A DNA stretch of 46,861 nt from Zygnema cylindricum (GCA_037447655.1 JBBHKE010001064.1:129816-176676), one strand, 5' to 3'. Shown: positions 11,701-23,544, counted from the first letter of the stretch. The notes: generated by a model from the letters alone, not told the origin. Program-made: numbers and translations.

Positions 11701-14700
11701 GTGCAAGAAGTTATATAACATAAAAGTGTGTGTCACTAGGAACTGTACAAAGTCTTGAGGATGCAAAATCATAAAGAAAGCCCCGTCCCTCCTACATCTG
11801 CAAAAGTATGTCGTAATTGACAGCTTTTGGCTTGCAGAAACAGGATAATAATGTGACAAAAATTCCTGACGTGTTTGAGAGTATGATAAACCGGAGCAAG
11901 AAAGTACAATGTTGCACTTCCAAGCTGCAAGTCCCATCACTCTAAATAAGGGAAAAAAAGCTTGTGTTGCAAACCTCTTTCTCAGTAGCACGGCGGTCTT
12001 CCTCAGCAGCAACCTCTGCCAACTCTCGCAGTTCCTCCATCTGAAAAATGCCCAAAGAAACACTGACATTCAAATCCTTCCTATCCTCCCTCTCTATCTC
12101 TCCTCTCTAGTGTATAACAGCACAATGGCACCGTGGAATGACCTGTACACTGATAGTTTTCACTCAGAACTGGGGTTTTACCTTGGCCCAAAGATGTACA
12201 GCCAGAACATGCATAAATAAATTATTCAACTAATTCAAACAAGTCACCGTTTTACTCCCATCGAGCAAAGGAGAAGTCACCAGGTTCTCTCATGGGTTTG
12301 AAAAGTACAAATACAGATGAAACACTTAATACTTTGTGTGTGATTCAGAATTGTCTAAGACCACAAAATTGTCAAAAATTGGTGTGACGTCCATAATAAA
12401 GGACGTATCGTGTGGAAATGTGTACCTTCCGTTGTGCGATCGCGTTTGCAAGTTCCCTGGCTCGCCATTCATCCGCTGCCCGATCCAATTCCTCAAACTT
12501 TTCACGCTCCTGTTGAAACAAAACAAAAAGTAAACAAGACACATGTCTCCTCGTTGACATAATATCACGGCATCTTCTTCCAAAGGATAATGCAGCTGCA
12601 CTGAGACTAATATGAGGGAGATAGATGAATCGGGTACATTCATACAAGATGCCCCATGTTGCCATGTTCATTGCAGTTTAATCTGGATCACAAGGACTTA
12701 TTAACACCGGCAAAAAAAAAATACTGCCAACCACAACAGTCCAAGAAGATCAGTGTATGGACTAGAGGGCCACAACCCTTTTTATACAAAACGTCAAGTT
12801 CAAAAAAATGCAAATTACGACGATACTACAAGACAAATTTCACACTGAGGTGCACTCCAACTGAGACTCAACAACTTGAACTCCAGCTAAACATGTAGAG
12901 CATAGAACACCAGATGGAAAGAGTAATCGACACCAGATACAAACCTTTTCCATCAGATTGACCCCATAACTAAGACCACATTGGAACTCTAATCTGCATG
13001 ATGAAAAATAATCCATAGGCCAGCACTAGGCTTGTCTCTCCCTACATAAGCGATTATCCCTTTGAAACTCCTTCCAAATGATTAACCCTGCACCATAATT
13101 GCACGCCGCGTGTCCATGTTCATGTTACATCACAAGTACACTTCCATCCCTAAGGATTCAATTACTCGAATTCGAGTGACCGTTTTTTTGACCCAAAGTC
13201 TTACATTAAAGTTTTAATATTTCACTGACTCTAATAGCGATTGGCGATGTACCTTCCTCAAAGCCTCTGCAACTCTCCGTCGTTTCTTTTTTCGCCACCT
13301 TCGATTGCGAAGAACTTTCTGTCTCCTCTTCTCTAAAAGACTGAGTTCCATCGGTTCCAATGTGGATATCCCCCTACTAATATCTACAGATCTTTCCAAT
13401 GGAGCCAATAAGCATTTGATCTCCTCCTCGAGCTTCAGAGCCACATTAACTGCTTTTCTTCTTCTTTTTTCCCTTCTATCCAAGTCTACTCCAACCCCTA
13501 CAACTTGTACTTCGCTCACAATCTTTCTCTTTTCACCATCAGAAAGACATTGGTCCCCTTCAGTGTTAAAACTCGTTCGCGGAAGGTTCAAGAGTGGTCC
13601 GATTCCAACTCTACCATAATTTCTTTCTCTTTCCAACAAGTCCATTCGGTCGACACTATGACTACCTTCCTCTATACCTCCAATTTCTAAAGTTTCTGCA
13701 CACACAGATGCGCGTTTACTTCCCTCTATCGCACCTTGTGCCTCTTCAGAACTGTCCTTTGTTTCTGCCTTAAATCCTTCCTTCCCTCCTTCCTTCCTAC
13801 CTTCCTTATAAAAACCTTTCATGTCTTGAGAGCAACATCGCAATTCAGCCATCCTGCACATGGAAGCCGATGGATTGAACGTGAAGGAAACTTGCGGTCT
13901 GCAATACTCATTTTACTTTGGAGATGTTGTGAACTTCGTTCATAAGTTAAAACGTAAGTTAAATAAAAAGAAAACGTTATCATCATTTGCAACCTCAGCC
14001 TCTACAAACATTAAGCAAGTAATTAAGACTCAAGAAGGTCAGAGAAAACTAAGGGCAAACTAAAGTGACCAAAGAGTGTTATGCCAATCGGCACAAATGG
14101 GTAAAAAGGATACATAAGATGAGGGAGAAACATACACGTCCTCCAGCAGAGCAAGCTTCTGCGAAACCCTAACCATAGCCTGATGCACCTTCCATGGAAC
14201 TGTGAAGATGCTCTCCTCCCCCTCCTCCTCCTCCTCCATCATCACATCCTTTTCCCGTCCATGTGCAGCCTTATCCTTACCCTGTCCCCTTACATCCGAT
14301 TGGTCAGTCTGTTGCTGTCCATTATTGCTCTCCAATAATGGTCTAAAACTCACCATTCCAGGCTGGAAATAATTATTTCCCAGAGGAATACTTCTTCCAA
14401 AAAATGCAGCACTATTACTCTGAGGGCCGGAATTATTATTCCTGTTATTATTACTCTGTATTAATTCGAACTCCAGCTGTTCAAGCAGGTTTTTCAATAC
14501 CGGATCAGTCACATTTCGAGGCTTAATCTCGCTTGTATTAGATTGCGGAATGACAGTCAGAGAGAATGGAGGCAAAATGGAGCGAGACTCTGTGCCATTT
14601 CGGCGAGAAGGAAAGGGGAGGGAAGGAGAAGAATGGAATGGGTAAGGAGTGAATGGGAGAGCAGCGAGAGGAGGAGCGGCAGGAGTCGGAGGTCTCCAAG

Positions 14701-14959
14701 GGTGAGGAGGGAGAGGAGGAGGAGGAGGTGATTTCGTGTAAAGATGATGGCCGGTGTTCACAGGTATTTGTGCTTGCATTTGCATTTGTTGCGTTTGAAA
14801 CTGAGGTAGTGTTTGAAATTGTAGGTCTGTTTGGTATCCAGGAGGAGAAATGGTGTGGACTGCCATGTTTTGGAAACCTGCCGGGTGCGGCAGAGGAGGC
14901 GGCCGGCTGAACGACCCCGGTGGAGGCGGCCTCCAGCCGGCCGGCAAGTGGCCCGACAT
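8752..14959 (-). CDS. U11/U12-59K: U11/U12 snRNP 59 kDa protein (PDCD7 homologue), 8 exons
   Basis: Exons in transcript order: 14959-14136, 13853-13253, 12509-12426, 12040-11975, 11099-11027, 10570-9765, 9172-9132, 8848-8752 (stop TAG); GT-AG introns, matching phases, 863 aa. In human cells PDCD7 joins the U11 and U12 snRNPs of the minor spliceosome. Residues 1-150 are Pro-rich. Residues 475-550 form Glu/Arg-rich helices ending KLRRQG, followed by HLLPDEDDKF. The C-terminus has the family signature: YYYGSRW, then VRRHWDAFIMPGG across exons 6-7, then SRIPGHWLEPSPPSDPVWAS in exon 8, like the WDQYLVP...GWVLPP...WA end of human PDCD7. Intron 7 has a perfect TACTAAC branch site 41 bases before exon 8. 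Odd features: exon 6 adds about 220 acidic residues with six ten-residue repeats (600-659), and exon 2 encodes a long basic segment. The homologue call rests on these motifs; exon boundaries need cDNA. Confidence 0.85.
9581..9650. repeat. 35-bp tandem duplication in intron 6 of the 59K gene
   Basis: Two essentially identical 35-bp units, each beginning AAAGCCATCTTCCCTTAATG, starting at 9581 and 9616. Such a perfect copy in an intron indicates a recent duplication. Confidence 0.9.
10242..10421 (-). repeat. Coding minisatellite: six 30-bp units in exon 6 of the 59K gene
   Basis: Six degenerate 30-bp units encode ten-residue repeats with the core SEEPITSRKT (others: IDEPMSSRI, TEELITSRK, DEEPIISRK). 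They interrupt the region between the DEDDKF helix and the conserved C-terminal motif. The frame is kept throughout, so the repeat is selected or recent. Confidence 0.85.
10626..10836. mobile_element. MITE-like element 3 in intron 5 of the 59K gene
   Basis: The left end reads TGCACTGCTCATAGCTAATA and the right end CTAATAGCGGTGGGCAGTGC, an imperfect inverted pair. The interior AGTTAAGTGGC and GCCACATGGCAAAAC is the reverse complement of the core of the element at 3744-3943. No coding capacity. Confidence 0.65.
13136..13252. mobile_element. Degenerate MITE whose end forms the 5' splice site of 59K intron 2
   Basis: Read on the minus strand, intron 2 begins GTACATCGCCAATCGCTATT, nearly the terminus of the MITE at 33282-33510 (GTACACCGCCAATCGTTATT). 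The other end is degraded; AGTACACTTCC at about 13135 may be its remnant. The exon sequence before the junction (GAGGAAG) is not part of the repeat, so the GT of the donor is the first dinucleotide of the element. Confidence 0.5.
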
Positions 14960-15100
14960 CGCTGGAATGGACGTACGGCGAGAGGAGCTCCCAGCTGTAC
15001 TTGCACCAGCTTAGCTTTTGGTACGGTAGTTTGCCTTGTCGTTTTCGTTTTCACTTCGTAGAGTCTCGCCACCATGGAATGCGAAGGAGAAGCAACCAGA

Positions 15101-15334
15101 GTACACCGTGTAGTTAACAATTTTTAACAATTTTAGTGTTAACAATTTTTTCGCCTCTTAATATATCTTTTCTCCGTGCACACTTGTCCGGTTAATACAT
15201 GGAGACCGCCAATCGGAAGGTGAGAATCTTATATTTCAATTGCAACCGTCAGATCAATCTGACCAACGTGTACGTAGAAAAGCTGTTTTTAGTGACAAAA
15301 AAAACATTAACACTCATAGCGATACACGGTGTAC
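15101..15334. mobile_element. MITE-like element 5, upstream of the 59K start
   Basis: Both ends read GTACACCGTGTA in inverted orientation (15101-15112 and 15323-15334). CAGA stands directly outside each end and could be a 4-bp target duplication or chance. The interior shares TTTTCTCCGTGCACACT and CGCCAATCGGAAGGTGAGA with the element at 1943-2171. It sits about 140 bases upstream of the 59K ATG. The open frame at 15199-15441 is repeat sequence. Confidence 0.75.
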
Positions 15335-16019
15335 CAGACGAAGCCAGAGAAGCCACCAAGCGGCAAGCGATACAAATTGATCATTTCAATATCCTTCCCA
15401 TACTCGATATATTAGCCAGGTTGTTTCGATACGATTTTTAGTCTGGTTTCTTAAAGAACACCGGCGATAGGTTACTTTGGGAACATAAACATGAATCGAG
15501 CATTCATTGCATATCGATGATCAAATCAAATGCACCGTATCTAACATCGCGGAATTGTCGTACATCGATATCTATTATTGAATCTTCTTTGGATCTCCTT
15601 CCACCACGCTCGGAAGCAATCTACCCGATTGCCCTGCCAGCTTGGCTCTTTGAGTGTCTGAAAATGTTTCAAGATGTTATGAGCCAATAGCACGAGACTA
15701 CTGGATTCCACTGTCACTTTTACAAAATCTTGAGGCTCCTCTTTTGCCTGCCAGCAGATGAGTGGCTTTTGCAAAAGCCTTATCTATGCAGCGAATATTG
15801 GTGGCAATACCGTACAGCAACGTACCTATCCTATGTTGAAGAATTGCGTACGGTTGGGGTTTCATAGTACTGTACGGTTATACAATTATGTACCGTAATG
15901 TACAGTAATGTTTTTCGCGCTCTAAACTCTAAAAAGACAAGCTTGTAGGCAATTTTAGAATCTCTGCAGGAATTGTTTGATTGCTTCCGTCTTCTTTCCT
16001 TTTTTTCTGTTTTTCTTCA
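15335..16019. other. Divergent intergenic region, 59K gene and ferredoxin-like gene
   Basis: Should hold the promoter of the plus-strand gene starting at 16020. No convincing TATA box was singled out. A minus-strand frame of 77 codons (15541-15774) has protein-like composition but no recognisable family or splice context; it is left uncalled. Confidence 0.4.
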
Positions 16020-19000
16020 ATGGCCGCCTCTTCGTCGCTTGCAGCAGTCCAGTGCGGAGGATACGCCAGATGTATGGACCTTTTATCAGGTACTACAGCT
16101 ATATTGCAATTGTTCTGGTGGCGCAAATATGGAAAATCACATGTTCAGGAAATGGAGAATGCGGTAGAAGACAAAACTGCTCCTGCCGTGATAGTTTTTG
16201 AACTAAATTCATTTTTTTTTTACATTCATTTCCTTTTACACTATCATTCATAATGAAACGGATTGGCATTTGGAAATAATTTGGACTGCTTCATAAGCAC
16301 TCCCCATTAAAGTTTTTGAATTCGTTTCCTTTTCTCATAAGGAAAAAGATTTGAGCTTGGGCAGAGCAATAATTTTGAAAAAAACATAAACAGGATGTCT
16401 CGTTGAGAGACTATTTTAGAAGCTATTTCAGTGAGGTACTATTAGTTTTACTTTGCTTTAATCTATTTTCGTGCAATGTAATATAATGTAATGTCTGGTA
16501 ATGTAATAATTCAGTCTAGTTTGATTAAATTGACCTCAACACTAATTTAGTGGAAGGTAGTTCCCTCAACCAGAGGTTGGAGCCTCACTTTTCTTTGTGA
16601 AATTAAAGTCGCCACAATACCTTAACACTCATAATAATGAACGTTAAATACTTATATTCTAATCATAAAAGTATGGCACATCATTATATGGCAATACGGT
16701 ATACAGTTCTTGAAACTTTCACAGAGGCAATACATCTCTGAGCTCTCTCGTCCATTTCGTTTTTTGAAGATAACAATAGGAAAATTTGAAGCACATTTTA
16801 GTTTATATTTAATTGTCAGACAGTAAAATGACGTTGGTTCTTGTATAGACTCAAACAAGCCCTTTATTTTTCCGAATTTCTCTGACCGAAGAGAGAATTG
16901 ATACGTTTTTACTTACATTATACTGTATCTTAACTGAGCTCAAAGCTTAAATGGCTGGAAAGCAGAAAGATTTGTTTGAATGGACGCAAATAGTGAAAGC
17001 TTATCTTGTAAAATAGGTGGGCAAATACTACACCGTGAATCTATTTTAGAGGAAAGAAATTATGAGTGTGGGGTTTTAGCGTTCTTAATTTTAATTCAGT
17101 TACAAATGGTGTGGTTATTTTTCGAACCCTTCAAAGTGTTAGTGTTAAAAGAAACAATTAGTGTTATTAACGCTACTAGCATACGAGTTAAAATATGGCA
17201 GGCAATAAAAATGAACGCCCAAAGAGATCTTTCAAACTGTCTTTGGTGAGGAAAGAGGAATGATGATGCAGGTTCTATCTCACAGTTATCATGATGCTAT
17301 AACTGCTAAATTTAACTTTTTTGTATTATGCATCCATGGGTTCAGAATGGTACCCATATATTGAGGAATATTTAACTGCAGATCAGGGGTAGGAGAGAGG
17401 ATATGAGCTCTTACTGAGACACAGAACTTGACAAAGCCTGTCAAAGAGAAACATTGGTAGAGAGGGTGTCTAGGTAAGTCACCAATATTACTTTAGCTTA
17501 TCTTCAATTTACTATTAACACAGCTGGTTCCGACCTCGCATTCGCCTCCAGAGCAGAAATGGATTTTTTGCTGTTGTGCACTGAGTCATGTGCTGTAACC
17601 CACTTTCCCACGAAAAGGAGTCTATTTTTTTTTCCCATTTTGAAAATGTGTGAAGTTTTGGAATCAGCGGGATAAACCCAATTGGCTTAAGGAGCCCTAT
17701 GCCTCTTGTGACTGGCATATTTTTTACTACTTTTGATCAATTTGATTCACAAGTTACCTCCTTTTTGTCTCAGCACGGTTCAAAGTTTGACGTTTTGTCT
17801 CATTCATTCTTCAACTTCTTTTGACGTTTACAATAGAAGTTTGCGATGTTTCTGATGGGTTTTTTTCAATTCGTTTATGACTGTCAGATGCAAGTGTGGG
17901 ATCGATTACTTTAAGGTCGCCTTTAATCAAGTCAACTTGGCATAAAGTAAGTTGGTATAGAAGAGTATTTCATTTCCTTCCTTCCCCCACACGGCCAAGG
18001 GTTTATTAGTTGCATGATATGCACAAGAATAAGGATGAGTCTAAAACGTCCATGAAGTTCGTCGGTACAAAAATGATTCATGTAATGTAATTTTATACAT
18101 AAGCTTCAATACCTTTGTACTTTCCTACGGAGAAGTTTTCAGTGACGCTGACTACATGGTTTACAGAAAAAGCGTTTTATGGGCCTTTAGTTGAGCTTAT
18201 CATGTTTTCTTACAATGGTTCACATAATTCTCAGGTTTGAAAGAAATACTCATCGTGTATTTGATTTTTGTGTCCTACCAGTTGCAGCGCTTTAGTGATT
18301 GGTGTAGCTTTAAGCTTGTTCAAATGCTTCAGAATCTTAGCAAGTAACAGTAGTGAGATATAAGCAACCAATCAAAGGGGACTTCATATCTGAACATCTC
18401 AGAATTTCGTGATAGATAATGGTGGTTGAATGATCAAGGATTGCTCCAAAAATTGGTCAAGATTGGTCAATTTTTTACACAATTGTTTCCATTAGAGTTG
18501 GCTGTCAACTGCTGCAGAAGACATTTTTGGAAGTGCAGAACCAACAGGCATAAAGTTTATAGTAAGCCTAGTGAGTGCATAAATTTGTCAAGTTTTAACA
18601 CTAATTCCATGTCTTTCGCCCTCCTAACAGGCTTTTTTGAAGCAAAGTCGGTCAAAGAGTCAAAAGACGAGAGCAAGAACCATAGAGGCTGCTTTGGAAC
18701 CTCCTATGCAAAAGAAGTCTGGTACACAACTAAGAGAAGAATATTTTCTTGCTGCGGTAACGGGAAAGGAGAGAGGGTGAGTTTGTTGTTATCCTTCATA
18801 TCAGAAAGTTTGAATAATTTGACACACAGCATCCTCTGGTTGTGTGCATGCATTGACTTCTGTTTTGATGATTTCTGTCTGACAATTTACTTCTCCTTAT
18901 ACTTATCGAAGATATTCTTCCAAATATGTTTAGGCGGAAAGGTCGTTTGATTTTGCGTTTTTGGAGTTGCAGGCTTTTCTTCAATGTGATGGAACTATGT

Positions 19001-21435
19001 AAATGTTTTCCTTGTTAAAATTTCTTGTCACGTAACTTTTTTTTTTTTGTTTGTTTTTAACTTAGAGCCTCAGGTGTGGATACATGTTCCTTTTTCCCTA
19101 GTATCCCTGAGTAGAATTACATGCCTGTATTTCTTTGCGAGGGCTATTTTTGATATGGATCCCTGCAGTTCTATAGCTTATCCACACAGTTAGTTGAAAA
19201 AAAGACAAAAAACAAGCAAAAGATGGGTCTGAAAAAGTTGAAAGCCCCTTTCTTTCTTCACAGGCTGCCGAAAGGAGCTTTTTTAAACGATGATGTCCTC
19301 GATGGGCCCCTGGTTGAAATCACTTTTGAGCCTTATGGCGACTCTTGTACTGCTCCTGTGAGTAACCATATTTTTCTGTGTGACGTCTCTAAAGTACGTT
19401 CTGTATGGCGATGGTATCACCTCTCTTGGATCTTTGTGTGCAGTCACCCATTGCAAACTGATATTTAAAGTTCCCGTAACTTTACTCCTGTACAAACCGA
19501 ATGCTGAACTTGAAGCCACAGGATTATGTGTCTGGTTTGTTGATATAGCTATTTCGATAAGCAACTTGTGTTTGTCATTTTCATGGTTAGTTGTCAGAGC
19601 CAAGTCGAGAAAATTTGAAATACAGCTACATGGAGCATTTCTCATTTGAAGATTGTTACATTTCCTGTTCGCCCTTTTGCAGGAAGGTTCGAGTCTCCTA
19701 AAGGCTGCGGTAGACGCTGGAGCCCTCAAAATTGACCAAAGATTCTGCCTCACAGGGCAATGTGATGTATGCATATTGGAAATGGACGATGGCGAGGTTC
19801 TGAGGTCATGCATGAAGCCCGTTCCGAGGTGATCCTCAATCTAAAAATTAGCATTATAATGGTCATCATGGTCATGTCATGGTTATCATGGTCACGAGAT
19901 CCTGATGGATGGTTCCCTCCCTATCCCCATTCTTATCCTATCCAATGATCCCTCCCTATCCCTCTCCCGATTGATCATGGCAAGCAGGATATGTGAGGTT
20001 TCTTTTTATTTAGCATCTTGTCAAACTAAATGTGGGTTTCATTTTTGAATGACCTTGAATGATTTTAAGGGTAATCCTCTGTGGACAGCGTGACTATTTG
20101 GTCGACCTGTTGTTTGGAGTTTTTTTAGCATGGGATACTCTGGTTTTCAATACACTCCAAGCATTGGTTTTGGTCTTCGTTTTCTGATTATATGTATGTT
20201 TACTTTTTTGCTGATCGTTTTGTAAGGTTTTTTTTACACGGTCTTCTCTCCTTGTTGTATAGCCATATAGTCATTTCCTCAGCTTCCATGGCTCTCCCTT
20301 CAGGAAAAGATCCATTACCACTTCTGGACAGTTTCATCATTTGTTGTTGCACCCACTCTGACCGCAGATGGGTTTAAAAATAATTCCTTACAATATTATT
20401 CCTATAATGGTTCATTTGAATGATTCTGACAATGTATGGATGGCCTTTGATTTGGATGTGTGCAGTGGAAGGCAACGGATTTCCTGTATGGTTCTCGACA
20501 CAGATGATGCATGGTAAGTGTTCTACCACAAAAAATCTCGGAAATTTCTGAAGACCCTGTAAATTGAAATCCTCATCCTGAAACTGTAAAACAGCTTTAC
20601 ACACTTATTTACATCAGAAATTATTGTCAAGCACACTATTACGACTTCCTGCTGAGTTGTCTTTTTAAGGTTTTCTCAGCGAGGGTTTTTTCGGTTTTTT
20701 CGGTTTTTGCGAATTTCTTCCATTTTCTGAACCCTCATTAGAGAACTGTTTTAGGATTTTCGAACTGACAAATTATGTGGCCTTTGAAGTAGTACACCGT
20801 GTATGGTTATTAGCATTTATTTTTTTCTTGCCACTTAAATTAACTTTACTGGTCTTTTTTCCTCTTAGAGACCACTGATCGGAAATTAAGAAGGTTGATG
20901 TAAGAGTCGAAAAAACATAAACACTAATAACGATACACGATGTAGTTTTGCTAATGTCAGACATTTTAACCTTTCATCAACATAAACTTAAATAACGTTA
21001 CTATGGTTGCACTTAACAAGTGTGACTTCTGAGATTGCCTTTGAGTTGACCTTGTTCTTCCCATATATGTGAAAGAAAGAAATTTCTAAATCTCCTGAAA
21101 GAAAAGTCTTCGTGCGTGAATATGAGTCACAACTTCTCATCTTATAATTACATCTTCTTCGTTATTTATTATGTGCGATAATTAAGGGAGTTAAGGACAT
21201 GTCAATTGGAGGTCTACTGGATAGCTCAAATGCGTGAAAACAATTGGAAATGCTATTTGTGGTTATCTCATACTATATGTGTACTATACCGTACCTATGG
21301 TATATATACCGTACCTATGGGGTGTAGTGTTCCCAATTGTTTTTGCACATTTGTAACTATGGAGTATAATGGATAGCCGACTAACTCTTTTCATGGTTAC
21401 ATCTTTTGTGCAACAGGGGGGAGATGATGGTTTAG
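16020..21435 (+). CDS. Plastid-type 2Fe-2S ferredoxin-like protein (7 exons)
   Basis: Exons: 16020-16089, 18518-18561, 18631-18776, 19264-19357, 19683-19828, 20466-20513, 21417-21435; GT-AG introns with matching phases give 188 aa. The start MAASSSLAAVQCGGYARC is Ser/Ala-rich without acids and looks like a plastid transit peptide. Residues 105-165 resemble a plant-type [2Fe-2S] fold: the strand VEITFEPYG, the helix EGSSLLKAAVDAGA, and a cluster-binding loop with C140, C145, C148, then C161 (FCLTGQCDVC ... RSC). The spacing C-x4-C-x2-C fits ferredoxins; the last gap (12 residues) is shorter than the usual 29 or so. The expected role is a small electron-transfer or cluster protein in the plastid, family member unknown. 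Exons 3-5 are firm; exon 2 (44 nt) was chosen because its length and acceptor repair the phase; exon 7 follows a perfect GTAAGT donor. Without that splice the frame stops at a TAA at 20515-20517. Confidence 0.7.
16090..18517 (+). other. Intron 1 of the ferredoxin-like gene (2.4 kb)
   Basis: No exon of another gene was recognised. Around 17110-17185 a fragment with TTAGTGTTATTAACGCTACT belongs to the MITE superfamily. The remainder is AT-rich single-copy-like sequence. Confidence 0.5.
20791..20946. mobile_element. MITE-like element 6 in intron 6 of the ferredoxin-like gene
   Basis: A 156-bp unit with terminal inverted repeats of about 35 bp: the left end AGTACACCGTGTATGGTTAT and the right end ATAACGATACACGATGTAGT are inverted copies, continuing into TAGCATTTATTTTTTT and its partner. 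No coding capacity. One of the clearest MITEs in the window. Confidence 0.8.
21226..21357. mobile_element. MITE of a second family (CAAATG-GTGAAAACAATTGG termini)
   Basis: The left end reads CAAATGCGTGAAAACAATTG and the right end CAATTGTTTTTGCACATTTG, an inverted pair of about 25 bp. Between them is a 14-bp direct repeat, TACCGTACCTATGG, present twice (about 21289-21319). Related ends occur at 24370-24640. It lies in intron 6 of the ferredoxin-like gene. Confidence 0.65.
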
Positions 21436-22002
21436 AGGAGGATCACCACCGTCGGTCTTATTACTTTGTAGGATAAACCGTTTTTTCTGGCTATTGTCCA
21501 GGGGAAGCCTGCGTTCTTATCATTCCCTTTCTTTCTATTTAGGATTTTTTTTCCATTAGGTTATTTATTTCCATAGGGAAATTCTTTTTATTAGGGAATT
21601 CAATATAGCCAATGCTAAGGCGTTTAATACGAGTATGGTCCAATCATAAAGAAAAAAAGTAGGAGAATGAAAATGATGTCACCGGATAGATGGGTGACGT
21701 AACATATTTCTTTAACATCCTCATTTGGAGTAGAGTTACATATATAAAGAAGCCACTCTGCTAGGGTCCTTGTTTCACAAACGTACAATTTTTAAACCGA
21801 TCAGTGTCTGATGTTTATGTACCCTTCTTGTTAGAACATTGTTTTATCATTATTTTAATTTCAGATGATGATGAGGATTTGGATGTTTTATCTTCCCCAG
21901 TCATAACTTTACTTCAAGATTATAGTGGTGTAAAAAACTTGATGGCATGAATTGACCGGAGGCGAAAGATGTTTGTAAATTAGAGAATTGATTAAAAGTC
22001 AT
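21436..22002. other. 3' flank of the ferredoxin-like gene
   Basis: Presumed 3' UTR and flank. A stretch at 21866-21930 (TTTCAG acceptor, then GATGATGATGAGGATTTGG) could pass for an exon but no phase joins it to the gene, so it is not called. AT-rich. Confidence 0.4.
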
Positions 22003-22211
22003 AGACCATCAATCGTTCGTAGTTATTAGAGTTAATAATATTAATTCAGTCACTAATTTTTTAGGCCAAAAATCACCAAATAGTGTCAACAACACTATTT
22101 AGGGACGTGGACAACAATCTGCCACGTCCCCTTCCACTAGATTAGTTTTTTATTCCAATCTCGCGTTGACATCAATAAATCCTTGACGCTAATAACGATG
22201 AGCAGTGTGGA
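22003..22211. mobile_element. MITE-like element 8
   Basis: The left end (CAATCGTTCGTAGTTATTAG) and right end (GACGCTAATAACGATGAGCA) are imperfect inverted copies. The interior GGCCAAAAATCAC, GGACGTGGACAACAATCTG and CCACGTCCCCTT is shared with the element at 23337-23544 in the same orientation. Confidence 0.7.
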
Positions 22212-23336
22212 GATAAACCTAGTTTGGAGGATGAGCAACAACTTTGGCTTACTAAAATATCTGTCATTTGTCTTTCATAGCTTGTAAATTTGTTTAAGTA
22301 GTTGCAATGGTTGGTTACTTAGCTAGGGGAAAGCCATTCGTTGGGTTTAAATTGGTGTATAAATTCTTATTCGGTCGGTGTAGTTGTTTCATAACCGTTT
22401 AAACAAGTAGTGATTAGGAAAAGAACTGTTGGTATTGTTAACGCTATTTCATGGTTGGAGGGCAAAAGAATCGACACCAAATTAGTGTTCTTGATGATGA
22501 CAGCGATTCACGCTACATATGGTTGTTCCATATGCCTGATTTGGCTTTCCTGGTGGACATTAAAATCTCATGATGGGCAGCGAAAAAGCTCGATGGGATG
22601 GTGATTGTGGGGTGCATAAGATGGGGACCATTTTCTAAATGACCAAGAACATTACCTCACCAAGGGTCTAGGATGGTGTTAATAGTTCTTGATATTATGC
22701 ATCAGCCATATTGGTCATAAATCACCAGGAAGTTAGGGAAATTCTAATAGTTGTCAGGCTATCAATAAAGGTGTCAAAAATCCACATTTCGTTTTTGACT
22801 AAAGACTTCAAAGGGCAAAGCTCCTGCTACACATGCACCTTTTTCAAAGTTCCAAATGCGACTGCAAGTCACATTGTGTACTTTACACTTTGAACAATAA
22901 ATACATGACATGTAGTAAGACATGTCCATTTCGCGAGATGTTGCCTCATGTAACTTGGTGAGCCATAAATTGTGCTCAAGGACTCACCAATGGTGGCTCT
23001 CCATGAAAATAGGCACAAGTTTGATTTTCATAAGGCTCATACTGGCAACCAAAGTGGTACTCTCGGATATTGAATGACAGATGGCTAATGAAGTGCCTGA
23101 CTTCGTTGTTGACGCTATTTGAAGCTGTGAGCCAAGCTGTTTTCAAAGTCATTGTAGCGACTTTGGTAGCCATACAAGTTCCTTTAATAGGAGATATTTG
23201 GTCAGCACAATTCACCTTGAATTGCTACTAGTGTGAAGAAATTATTAGTGTAAAGAAACAAATAGTGTTGTCAATGCTATTTTGGTTGCAAGGACCTAAA
23301 GCCAACAAAACATTAACATTAATTAACACACATAAC
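22212..23336. other. Intergenic region with MITE fragments, no gene seen
   Basis: Short fragments of MITE termini occur near 22405-22520 and 23225-23335 (for example AGTGTTGTCAATGCTATTTT). A 79-codon minus-strand frame at 22976-23215 has no recognisable features. Confidence 0.45.
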
Positions 23337-23544
23337 ACTACCTCGCTCATCGTTATTGGTGTTAATAACACTACTTCGCTCGCGACTATTTCTGGCCAAA
23401 AATCACAGAATAAAGTTTAACAACATTATTTAAGGACGTGGACTACAACCTGCCACGTCTCCTTGCACTAAATTAGTATTATTAATTATAATTTCACATT
23501 AACACTAATAAATCTTGAACATTAATAACGATGAGCGGTGTAGT
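23337..23544. mobile_element. MITE-like element 9
   Basis: The left end ACTACCTCGCTCATCGTTAT and right end ATAACGATGAGCGGTGTAGT form an inverted pair of over 20 bp. The interior matches the element at 22003-22211 in the same order, so they are two copies of one element. Confidence 0.75.

Noticed and set aside
14543-15061. Plus-strand Arg/Glu-rich frames
   Set aside because: Antisense shadows of the Pro-rich exon 1 of the 59K gene.
15199-15441. Frame starting METANRKVR
   Set aside because: Mostly MITE sequence (element 5), matching the element at 1943-2171 in inverse orientation.
15541-15774. 77-codon minus-strand frame with protein-like composition
   Set aside because: No family recognised, no neighbouring exons found, and it lies in the presumed promoter of the ferredoxin-like gene.
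16089-18631. Joining exon 1 of the ferredoxin-like gene directly to the exon at 18631
   Set aside because: The phase is wrong and gives a stop in the following exon; inserting the 44-base exon at 18518 repairs it.
21866-21930. Exon-like Asp-rich segment after the ferredoxin-like gene
   Set aside because: The only phase available from exon 6 gives an immediate stop, and exon 7 at 21417 fits better.
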